Positions 1-5,773 of a stretch of DNA of 10,793 nucleotides are shown one piece after another. The translations under genes were made by a program, and so were the position numbers. The notes beneath the pieces were generated by a model that saw only the letters and a program-made list of their open reading frames with translations, had not been told where the DNA came from and did not search any database. Position 1 is the first letter of the stretch. Each line of letters starts with the position of its first letter. Source of the DNA: Pseudomonadota bacterium (GTDB taxonomy: Bacteria > Pseudomonadota > Gammaproteobacteria > Burkholderiales > Thiobacillaceae). Location of the stretch: the NCBI GenBank assembly GCA_021821425.1, contig JAKACL010000079.1, positions 1 to 10,793 of the forward strand, read 5' to 3'.

Positions 1-115
1 TACTCACCCGTTCGCCACTCGCCACCAGGAGCAAGCTCCCGTGCTGCCGTTCGACTTGCATGTGTAAAGCATTCCGCCAGCGTTCAATCTGAGCCAGGAT
101 CAAACTCTTCAGTTC
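1..115 (-). rRNA. rrs: 16S ribosomal RNA, 5' end (partial)
   Basis: The reverse complement of this stretch contains the near-universal 5' signature of 16S rRNA (GAAGAGTTTGATCCTGGCTC), followed by the start of helix 6 and the variable V1 region, and it runs off the left edge of the window. The V1 hairpin (GGGAGCTTGCTCC) and the following GGTGGCGAGTGGCGAACGGG agree with betaproteobacterial 16S. The mature 5' end is placed near 115 by alignment with the E. coli 5' end from memory, so it is uncertain by a few bases. The gene is transcribed leftward from the promoter at 337-364. Confidence 0.97.
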
Positions 116-330
116 AATCACTGCTAATTACTTCAAATACTTCGTCGCTCAACTCAAACTCACGCCACCAAATTAATAGCGACGCTTCATTCAAGTGTGA
201 GCATTTATGCTAGTTGCTACCCCAACCGAAATCAGGACAGCTACCGCAACAACACCCACACCTATCGGCTGTAAATTGTTAAAGATCAATCTCTTACTGA
301 CTTCGCTTGCTTGCGTTGCCGTTTCGAGAG
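116..330 (-). other. rRNA operon leader (pre-16S 5' leader)
   Basis: This is the transcribed leader between the inferred start site (about 330) and the mature 16S end. It carries boxA at 276-288, followed on the minus strand by a GTGTGGGTG boxC-like run, the usual order for proteobacterial rrn leaders. It is AT-richer than the coding DNA and has no open frame of note. It would normally pair with the 16S/23S spacer to make the RNase III processing stem; that partner lies outside the window. Confidence 0.8.
276..288 (-). promoter_or_regulatory. boxA antitermination site of the rrn leader
   Basis: The minus strand reads TGATCTTTAACAA, close to the E. coli rrn boxA (TGCTCTTTAACA), and is followed by ATTTACAG, as in many proteobacterial rrn leaders. 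In the known system, NusB-NusE (S10) bind boxA RNA and help RNA polymerase resist Rho termination over the long untranslated rRNA transcript. Confidence 0.85.
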
Positions 331-336
331 GTGCGC

Positions 337-364
337 ATTCTACGTCGTTCAGATAAAACGTCAA
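337..364 (-). promoter_or_regulatory. sigma-70 promoter of the rRNA operon
   Basis: On the minus strand there is a -35 box TTGACG (359-364), a 16-base spacer, and a -10 box TAGAAT (337-342), then a GC-rich discriminator (GCGCACC). A 16-base spacer and GC-rich discriminator are typical of rrn P1 promoters, which are sensitive to ppGpp and growth rate. The expected start is near 330. Only 14 bases separate the -35 box from the 3' end of the tRNA gene, leaving no room for a usual full UP element outside the tRNA sequence. Confidence 0.85.
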
Positions 365-378
365 CACTCTTTTCGAAA

Positions 379-455
<77 letters not shown>

Positions 456-491
456 CCTGTCGCAATGAAACTGCGTCAATCGAGAAGCGGA

Positions 492-521
492 ACTATAGCA
501 AAGCGCGTCCAGCGCCGTCAA
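492..521 (-). promoter_or_regulatory. sigma-70 promoter for tRNA-fMet
   Basis: On the minus strand there is a -35 box TTGACG (516-521), an 18-base spacer, and a -10 box TATAGT (492-497), preceded by TGC, giving an extended -10 (TGCTATAGT). The expected start is near 485, about 30 bases before the tRNA 5' end. The strength of the match and its placement support it as the tRNA promoter. Confidence 0.75.
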
Positions 522-740
522 CACTTGCGCGACGCATACAACAAGCCTGAGCGGCCAAAGTCCAATATTCCCAATGTTTTCAATTGACTGAGAACAATGA
601 GCTGCTCGCAGACCAGGCTACCCGGATCGCGTCGGGCGCGCCAAGGCCGGAATGTCTGCTCATTAATTGAGCACGCCTGTGCAGGCAGGGAATTTGCAAA
701 CTCGCTACCATGCAGCGTCATCGTGATTTGAAAGCCGCCT
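522..740. other. intergenic region between tRNA promoter and alcohol dehydrogenase
   Basis: I find no convincing gene here. The stretch separates leftward stable-RNA transcription from the rightward dehydrogenase. It holds an imperfect inverted repeat (573-598) and a clean 17-bp palindrome (657-673). I could not find a good -35/-10 pair for the dehydrogenase; TTGACT (585-590) has no acceptable -10 at normal spacing. Confidence 0.6.
657..673. repeat. 17-bp palindrome, possible operator upstream of the alcohol dehydrogenase
   Basis: TGCTCA, a five-base AT centre (TTAAT), then TGAGCA form a perfect 6-bp inverted repeat 67 bases before the GTG start of the dehydrogenase. Its length, symmetry and AT-rich centre suit a dimeric HTH repressor or activator site. 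No regulator gene lies next to it, so its role is inference only. Confidence 0.4.
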
Positions 741-1928
741 GTGCGCATTGCTGATTTCTCTGTTTCGCACTTGCCGCGCATCGAGTTTGGCTCGGGCGCC
801 CTGGCCCGGTTGCCCGCCATTGTGTGCAACTACGGGACGCATGCCCTATTGGTGACCGGCGCAGGCTCGCTTAAAAACTCGCCGTTCTGGCCAACAGTGG
901 CGGACGGATTCAAGGCACAGGGCATTTCCTGGTTGCACCTGGCCGTGCCGGGCGAGCCTTCGCCGCAGATGGTGGACGAGGCGGTACGCGCGCTGCGCAC
1001 GGAAGGGATCGATGTCGTCGTCGGCATCGGCGGCGGCAGCGCGCTGGATGCGGCCAAGGCAATCGCCGGCCTGCTGAAACCGGGCAATTCGGTGATGGAT
1101 CATCTGGAGGGCGTCGGACCGGAGTTGCCTTACAGCGGACCGGCAACCCCCTTCATTGCGGTGCCGACCACCGCCGGCACCGGCTCGGAAGCCACCAAGA
1201 ATGCGGTGCTGAGCGTGCAGGGAACGGACGGTTTCAAGAAATCCTTTCGCGACGAAAAGCTGGTGGCGGAAGTGGCGCTGGTCGACCCGGATCTGCTGGC
1301 GACCTGTCCGCCCGCGGTAATTGCGGCGAACGGCATGGATGCGCTGACCCAGTTGCTGGAATCCTATGTTTCCAGCCGTGCGGCGCCGCTGACCGATTCG
1401 CTTGCCTGGGGTGGAATGAAAGCGGCCCGCGACGGGCTGCTGGCTTTATATGCGGATGCTGGCGATGCCGCGGCCCGCGAGCGAATGGCCTATGCGGCGC
1501 TGGTATCGGGCATCACGCTGGCGCAGGTGGGGCTGGGTTCGGTGCACGGGCTGGCTGCGCCGTTAGGGGCGTTTTTCCCGATTCCGCATGGTGTGGCCTG
1601 CGGCACGCTGGTGGCAACCGCCACGCGCGTCAATATCGACGCCTTGCGCGCGCGCGACCCGGAAAACCCGGCGCTGGAAAAATATGCGCAGGTGGGGCGT
1701 CTGATCAGCAAACAGGGGCAACTGGACCGCGCGGCTGCACACACCGTTCTGACCGACACGCTGGACGCCTGGACGCGCGCGCTCGGGCTGCCGACGCTGG
1801 CGCATTACGGCGTGACGCCCGCCGACATTCCGCGCATCGTCGCCAATAGCCGCGGCAGCAGCATGAAAACCAACCCGGTCCGGCTCGAGGATGCCGAGAT
1901 CGCATCGATTCTCGCGGCACGCATTTGA
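741..1928 (+). CDS. iron-containing alcohol dehydrogenase family protein, altered metal site
   Basis: This 395-residue protein has the usual length and order of the group III (iron-type) alcohol dehydrogenases, which oxidise alcohols or reduce aldehydes with NAD(P). The N-terminal nucleotide-binding part has the GIGGGS turn (95-100) and PTTAGTGSE (142-150). The C-terminal helical part carries the metal region. By motif comparison with FucO-type enzymes, the metal ligands fall at D200, Q204, H269 and H283, so the second ligand, normally His, is Gln. The active-site His four residues after the third ligand is Ala273. Substrate cannot be predicted. The start is a GTG with a weak GAAAG ribosome site 6 bases upstream; an in-frame TGA at 729-731 excludes a longer protein, and the FGSGAL motif sits at the expected distance from this start. 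It appears to be a single-gene unit, followed by a hairpin at 1930-1957. Confidence 0.9.
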   Translation: MRIADFSVSHLPRIEFGSGALARLPAIVCNYGTHALLVTGAGSLKNSPFWPTVADGFKAQGISWLHLAVPGEPSPQMVDEAVRALRTEGIDVVVGIGGGSALDAAKAIAGLLKPGNSVMDHLEGVGPELPYSGPATPFIAVPTTAGTGSEATKNAVLSVQGTDGFKKSFRDEKLVAEVALVDPDLLATCPPAVIAANGMDALTQLLESYVSSRAAPLTDSLAWGGMKAARDGLLALYADAGDAAARERMAYAALVSGITLAQVGLGSVHGLAAPLGAFFPIPHGVACGTLVATATRVNIDALRARDPENPALEKYAQVGRLISKQGQLDRAAAHTVLTDTLDAWTRALGLPTLAHYGVTPADIPRIVANSRGSSMKTNPVRLEDAEIASILAARI

Positions 1929-1929
1929 A

Positions 1930-1957
1930 GACGCTGCGCTCAAGTTAGCGCTGCGTC
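1930..1957. repeat. strong intergenic hairpin after the alcohol dehydrogenase
   Basis: GACGCTGCGCT, loop CAAGTT, AGCGCTGCGTC make an 11-position stem with one T-T mismatch, starting two bases after the dehydrogenase stop codon. No T-run follows, so it is not a classical intrinsic terminator. It may stabilise the mRNA 3' end or assist termination, but that is inference. Confidence 0.55.
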
Positions 1958-1997
1958 CATCCGCTATTTCTGCGACCCAACCTCTATGGAGTGCACC

Positions 1998-2570
1998 ATG
2001 TCCGGCCTTCCGGTTTTCTTTATCGTGCTGGGACTGCTCGCCGTTTTTGTCATCTTTCTCTTCAACCAGCTGGTGACGATGAAGCACAACGTCGGCAAGG
2101 CATGGTCGAACATCGACGTGCTCTTGAAGCAGCGCCATGACGAACTGCCCAAGCTGGTTGAGACCTGCAAGCAGTACATGCAGTTCGAGCAGGAGACGCT
2201 GGAGAAGGTGATGCAGGCGCGCAGCCAGGTGGCCAGCGCCCGCGCTTCGCACGACATCCCCGCATTGGGCCAGGCCGAAGGTGCACTCCGGCTGGGGCTG
2301 GGCAATCTGTTTGCGGTCGCCGAGGCCTACCCGGAGCTGAAGACCAACGAGACCTTCAAGCATCTGCAGGCACGCATCACCGGATTGGAAAACGCCATTG
2401 CCGACCGCCGCGAGTTCTACAACGACTCGGTCAACGTCAACAATGTGCGCGTCGAGCAGTTTCCCGATACCGTCGTCGCTCGCCTGTTCGGCTTCCGCCA
2501 GTTTCCGCTGCTGCGTTTTGCCGCCGAAGAGAAAAAGGATGTCGATCTGAAGCAGCTCTTCAATAGCTGA
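1998..2570 (+). CDS. lemA: LemA family membrane protein
   Basis: This 190-residue protein has the LemA layout: one N-terminal membrane helix (about residues 5-23), then a long alpha-helical domain beginning with the conserved pattern V-x-x-AWSNIDVLLKQR (32-46) and DELPKLVET (48-56), and near the end YNDSVNVNN (141-149) followed by FPDTVVARLFGF. LemA proteins are widespread and poorly understood; they are membrane-anchored helical bundles often encoded beside membrane or protease genes. The ATG at 1998 is preferred over the ATG at 1986 because GGAG (1988-1991) sits 6 bases upstream of it. The stop codon overlaps the start of the GIDE-type gene by one base (TGATG), so the two are almost surely co-translated. 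The family is clear; the molecular function is not. Confidence 0.93.
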   Translation: MSGLPVFFIVLGLLAVFVIFLFNQLVTMKHNVGKAWSNIDVLLKQRHDELPKLVETCKQYMQFEQETLEKVMQARSQVASARASHDIPALGQAEGALRLGLGNLFAVAEAYPELKTNETFKHLQARITGLENAIADRREFYNDSVNVNNVRVEQFPDTVVARLFGFRQFPLLRFAAEEKKDVDLKQLFNS

Positions 2571-3478
2571 TGCTTCGCAGAGGCCTCGTCGCGGCAGGGC
2601 GGCACGATTATGCCAACTTCGCGCTGGGCGGCGGCAACCTGCTGATCCTGCTGCTCGGTTTTCCACTGCATTCGCCGCTTGGGTGGAAGGTCAGCCTCTC
2701 GCTGGTCGGCCTCATCAGCTTCTGGTCGTGGTACGCCAACCTCAAGCGTTACCGCACGGTGGCCGACACGCCCACCTCGCGCATTGCCTCGGCACCGCAG
2801 GGCTATATCGAGATCGTCGGCCGCGGCAAGCAGCCGCCCGGCGCGACGCTGGTCAGCCCGATCAGCGGCCTGCCCTGCCTGTGGTACCGCTACCGGATCG
2901 AGCGCAGAAACGACGACCGCTGGGAATACGTCGAATCCGGCGTCTCGCACGACACCTTCGGCGTGCACGATGGCAGCGGCCAGATGCTGGTCGACCCCGA
3001 AGATGCGGAAATCATGACTTCGCACAAGCAGGTGTCGACCGCGGGCGGCTTTCGCAAGACCGAATGGACGCTGATCGAGGGTGAGACGATCTATGCCATC
3101 GGCGAACACGTTACGCTCGGCGGACCCAATGCCGTGCTCGACAAACAGGCCGACCTCTCCACGCTGCTCGCCGAATGGAAGGTCGACAAGACCGCGCTGC
3201 TCGCGCGCTTCGACCGCAACCGCGATGGCGGAATCAGCCTGGAGGAATGGGAGACCGCGCGCAAGGCGGCTTCCGACGAAGTTGACCGCAACCACTTCGA
3301 CATCCGGCTCGCCGACGGCATCCGCCTGCTGCGCAAGCCGTCGCACGGCCGCCCTTTCCTGATCGCCAACCGAGAGGTCACCGCGCTGGTTCGTCATTTT
3401 CGCCTGTGGAGCTGGGCGCACTTGGCGATCATGCTCGCGTCGCTCTCCGGCCTGATCCTGCTGCCCCGGATGCTCTAG
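2570..3478 (+). CDS. GIDE/BAM-domain membrane protein with EF-hand insertion
   Basis: This 302-residue protein has hydrophobic segments at about 20-32 and 40-56 and another at 280-297, close to the C-terminus. The middle resembles the GIDE (BAM) domain of the mitochondrial ubiquitin/SUMO ligase MULAN/MAPL: SPISGLPCLWYRYRIE (96-111), FGVHDGSGQMLVDP (120-133), then an IGEH turn (177-180). No RING finger follows, so it is not a ubiquitin ligase even though databases may label it so. Residues 215-226 (DRNRDGGISLEE) are a textbook 12-residue EF-hand calcium loop with acidic or Asn ligands at positions 1, 3, 5 and 12, apparently inserted before the last GIDE strands (253-267). Its start overlaps the lemA stop and has no clear ribosome site, implying coupled translation. 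A role beside LemA in a calcium-responsive envelope process is inference. Confidence 0.8.
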   Translation: MLRRGLVAAGRHDYANFALGGGNLLILLLGFPLHSPLGWKVSLSLVGLISFWSWYANLKRYRTVADTPTSRIASAPQGYIEIVGRGKQPPGATLVSPISGLPCLWYRYRIERRNDDRWEYVESGVSHDTFGVHDGSGQMLVDPEDAEIMTSHKQVSTAGGFRKTEWTLIEGETIYAIGEHVTLGGPNAVLDKQADLSTLLAEWKVDKTALLARFDRNRDGGISLEEWETARKAASDEVDRNHFDIRLADGIRLLRKPSHGRPFLIANREVTALVRHFRLWSWAHLAIMLASLSGLILLPRML

Positions 3479-3480
3479 GC

Positions 3481-3509
3481 TTGCCGTGGCAAGTCATGCT
3501 GCCTATAGT
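3481..3509 (+). promoter_or_regulatory. sigma-70 promoter for the small acidic protein
   Basis: TTGCCG (3481-3486), a 17-base spacer and TATAGT (3504-3509) make a good promoter; the expected start near 3516 leaves a leader of about 15 bases. The -35 box lies within a hairpin-forming sequence (arms 3478-3485 and 3488-3495) at the end of the upstream gene. That hairpin has no T-run and is probably not a terminator. Confidence 0.6.
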
Positions 3510-3530
3510 TAAAAACATGGAGGACAGGCG

Positions 3531-3806
3531 ATGAAACACCCCATACCCGAAACCCCTGCGGATTACGATCAAACCCGCATCGTCGAGCGGCCCGATGGCT
3601 GTTACTGGATCGATGCCGATACCGGCGTAGAATACGGTCCTTTTGCCAGCCTGCTGGAAGCGGTGCAGGACATGGAATACAACGCCGACAGCGACTACGA
3701 ACCCGGCGAAACGGTGGAAGAAGCCGAGGACGAGTTGGGCATTTCTGACTGGATCGATCCCGAGACCGGCGACCCCGGTGAAATTTCCCACCGCCCGGTG
3801 GAGTGA
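3531..3806 (+). CDS. small acidic conserved-type protein of unknown function
   Basis: This is a 91-residue soluble protein with a strong ribosome site, GGAGG, 7 bases before the ATG. It is extremely acidic: 26 Asp/Glu against 4 Lys/Arg by my count. A short motif occurs twice, WIDADTG (26-32) and WIDPETG (74-80), suggesting a duplicated unit around an acidic linker (45-70). No signal peptide or membrane helix is present. I do not recognise a family with known function; the coding call rests on the ribosome site, the promoter just upstream and the non-random composition. It could be a metal- or protein-binding adaptor or a DNA mimic, but nothing in the sequence decides this. It ends 11 bases before the stop of the convergent HExxH gene, with no terminator between them. 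Confidence 0.8.
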   Translation: MKHPIPETPADYDQTRIVERPDGCYWIDADTGVEYGPFASLLEAVQDMEYNADSDYEPGETVEEAEDELGISDWIDPETGDPGEISHRPVE

Positions 3807-3817
3807 AGCCCGCGCGA

Positions 3818-4237
3818 TCAGGCCATCCCGCCCGGCTGCCTCGCAGCCACCGCTGCGGCCCGCGCCTCGCGCTCGAACATATTGTCGTAATACGGATGCC
3901 TGCCGCGCAACCACGCTGCCAGCCCGGCCAGCGGATACAACACCAGCAATAGCACGCCCCAACGCTCGAATTGCCTGACATGCGCGCGTTCATGCGCACG
4001 CGTCGCGACGAGCGCCTCGTGCGACACGCCGAGCACCACATGGCCCAGCGTCATCGCCGCCACCGGGCCGCTGAACGGGAAGCCGTGCCGCAGGCAGCGT
4101 CCCGGCCAACCCCCTGCCGCCTCCAGCACGCCCTCCACCCGCTCCACGCGGCCGCCGCTGCTGCGCGCAGCGAGCACGGCCAGCATGCCCAGCACGGTCA
4201 CCGGCAGCGGCCACAAATAAAGCAAAACGCGCAGCAT
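3818..4237 (-). CDS. small membrane protein with an HExxH motif (putative zinc metallopeptidase-like)
   Basis: This 139-residue protein has an N-terminal membrane helix (about 4-24) and a second hydrophobic helix (about 94-110). Between them, at 82-89, is HERAHVRQ, an HExxHxxQ zinc-binding signature, and downstream lies YYDNMFEREA (116-125), with Glu122 or Glu124 as a possible third ligand. Upstream GHVVLG (65-70) is another compact conserved-looking stretch. I recall similar short proteins of unknown function in other bacteria, but no characterised member. At this length it may be a minimal gluzincin-like core or a zinc-binding relic. Its ATG directly follows the TGA of the ferredoxin-reductase gene with no gap and lacks a good ribosome site, so it is probably translated by coupling and functionally tied to that gene. 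Confidence 0.75.
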   Translation of the reverse strand: MLRVLLYLWPLPVTVLGMLAVLAARSSGGRVERVEGVLEAAGGWPGRCLRHGFPFSGPVAAMTLGHVVLGVSHEALVATRAHERAHVRQFERWGVLLLVLYPLAGLAAWLRGRHPYYDNMFEREARAAAVAARQPGGMA

Positions 4238-5698
4238 TCAGCTGCCCAGCACCTCGGCAAACCAGCGCGCCTCATGCAGGCCTTCGCGCACGAAATGCGC
4301 ATGCGCCCGCTCCAGTTGCGCCGCGGTGCCCACCGCATAGACGTCGAAGCGATGCAGGTCGGGGTAATCGGTCACGATGCGCTGCAACAGCGCATCGAGA
4401 TCAGCGGTCGGCGGGTGTGGCACATAATTGAAGTTGTCCAGCGCATCGCTCCAAGCACGGCACAGGTTGTCCTGGTAGTGCCCGGTTTCATCGGCCAGCC
4501 AGTGCAGGTCCATCGATTCGGCCAGCTCCAGCGACATGGCGTGCTGGATCAGGCTCTTGATCGGCGCAAAGCCGGCGCCAAAGGCGAGAAAGATCACCGG
4601 CCGCGGCGAATCCTCGTCAAGCACGAATTCGCCGTACGGGCCTTCCACGTCGATCGTGTCGTTGGCGCTCAGTTGCCCGAATACCGCCTCGGCGAAGGCG
4701 TCGCCGGGCCGGCGCGGCACCTGCACTTCGATGTGGCGGTCCTCGCACGGACAGCTGGCAATCGCATAGCGTCCCCGAATGCCGTTGAATCCGAGCTGGA
4801 TGCTCTGTCCGCCGAGAAAACGCAGGCGCTGGCTGCGCGGCGCCAGAATATGCAGCGCGGCAATCTGCGGGTTGAACATCTCCACCGATTTGACCCTGGC
4901 GGCGAGCTTCTGCACCGGAATGTCGCGCGCGCCGGCCACGCTGGCTTCGATGACCACATCGTTCACCGGCGTATAGGCACACAGCAGTATGACGCCGGCG
5001 TCTTTTTCGGCCTGCTTCAGCACGTAGTCGTAGGCGTGGACCTTCTTCACTTCGCCCGACAGCACACGCGCCTTGCACTCGCCGCAGTTGCCGTTGCTGC
5101 AGCCGTAGTTGAGCGACACGCCGTTGCGCAGCGCGGCTTCCAGCAGCGTGTCGTTGCCGTCCACAAAGAATTCGTGGCCGCTCGGCTGGATGGTGACATG
5201 GGCTGACATCAGTTTAAGCATCCTTTCCTGCAAGATCACCGCCTGCGCCTGTACCGCATCCGGCGGCGTCTCGGCCAGATTGCGCAGCAGGAACGCGCGC
5301 ACTGTGTGCAGCGCATGGTAGGTTTCGACGCTCGCATTTTCCTCGAGTTCGTCGATCTTCTCGTCGAGCCAGGTCATCACGTTGCCGTAGTGCAGCAACA
5401 AGGCCTTGGCCGCTGCGTAATCGTCCCCCAGCTCGTTCAACCGCGCCACCAGCACATCCTTGTCCGGCAGCGCGCGCTCCCGCACGCGCTTGGCAAATGC
5501 CTTGTCCTTGATTTCGGTGACACGGCGGAATTCCGCGTCGTCGTCCCATTTCACCTCGGGAAACGCGCGCAGCAGTTCGTCGAGCTCGACCATGCCGTCG
5601 AAGGTCGCCAGCGACCCGCTGCGGATCATTTCCTGCAGCGTATGACGCGGCTGGCCGACCAGCTTGGCGACGCGCGAGAGAGGAAGCAAATGACTCAT
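4238..5698 (-). CDS. [2Fe-2S] ferredoxin/flavin oxidoreductase with N-terminal HTH-like segment
   Basis: This 486-residue protein reads, in order: an N-terminal helix-turn-helix-like segment resembling MerR/excisionase domains (about 4-46, with VAKLVGQPRHTL then SGSLATFDG); a helical, probably coiled-coil region (about 50-150); a plant-type [2Fe-2S] ferredoxin domain with C200-x4-C205-x2-C208-x31-C240; an FAD-binding domain with RYAIAS (310-315, where the usual RxYS Ser is Ala) and EGPYGEF (352-358); and an NAD(P)-binding domain with FGAGFAP (373-379). The last three domains match phenol-hydroxylase or CDP-glucoseen reductase-type electron-transfer proteins, which pass electrons from NAD(P)H through FAD to the cluster. 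The NAD domain ends with YAVGT, where a CGxP-type motif is usual. I chose ATG at 5698; a TTG at 5740 would add 14 residues but has no ribosome site. A weak -10 (CATAAT, 5749-5754) lies upstream. The electron acceptor is unknown. Confidence 0.88.
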   Translation of the reverse strand: MSHLLPLSRVAKLVGQPRHTLQEMIRSGSLATFDGMVELDELLRAFPEVKWDDDAEFRRVTEIKDKAFAKRVRERALPDKDVLVARLNELGDDYAAAKALLLHYGNVMTWLDEKIDELEENASVETYHALHTVRAFLLRNLAETPPDAVQAQAVILQERMLKLMSAHVTIQPSGHEFFVDGNDTLLEAALRNGVSLNYGCSNGNCGECKARVLSGEVKKVHAYDYVLKQAEKDAGVILLCAYTPVNDVVIEASVAGARDIPVQKLAARVKSVEMFNPQIAALHILAPRSQRLRFLGGQSIQLGFNGIRGRYAIASCPCEDRHIEVQVPRRPGDAFAEAVFGQLSANDTIDVEGPYGEFVLDEDSPRPVIFLAFGAGFAPIKSLIQHAMSLELAESMDLHWLADETGHYQDNLCRAWSDALDNFNYVPHPPTADLDALLQRIVTDYPDLHRFDVYAVGTAAQLERAHAHFVREGLHEARWFAEVLGS

Positions 5699-5773
5699 GC
5701 GCGCATGGTACCTCGCGCGCGGGTCCGCAAGAATCGGCAATTCAGAAGATTATGAAACCGCTGGGACCGACGT

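Noticed and set aside
1563..2666. Minus-strand open frame of 367 codons across the dehydrogenase and lemA
   Set aside because: It is the antisense shadow of two well-supported genes and has no ribosome site or domain.
2570..3478. Reading the GIDE protein as an E3 ubiquitin ligase
   Set aside because: There is no RING finger; the Cys/His pattern needed for zinc binding is absent. Only the GIDE/BAM-like part is shared with MULAN/MAPL.
3478..3495. Hairpin after the GIDE-type gene as a terminator
   Set aside because: The stem (GGCTTGCC with GGCAAGTC) has a very tight loop and no T-run follows. The same bases carry the -35 box of the next gene.
3971..5206. Long plus-strand open frame (411 codons) opposite the HExxH and ferredoxin-reductase genes
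   Set aside because: It is rich in Arg, His, Gln and Ala with no recognisable domain, the usual look of an antisense frame in GC-rich DNA. The minus strand encodes clear conserved motifs over the same bases.
5698..5740. TTG start giving a 14-residue longer ferredoxin-reductase
   Set aside because: No ribosome site precedes it, and the extra residues precede the HTH-like segment without adding structure. The ATG at 5698 is preferred, although it too lacks an ideally spaced ribosome site.
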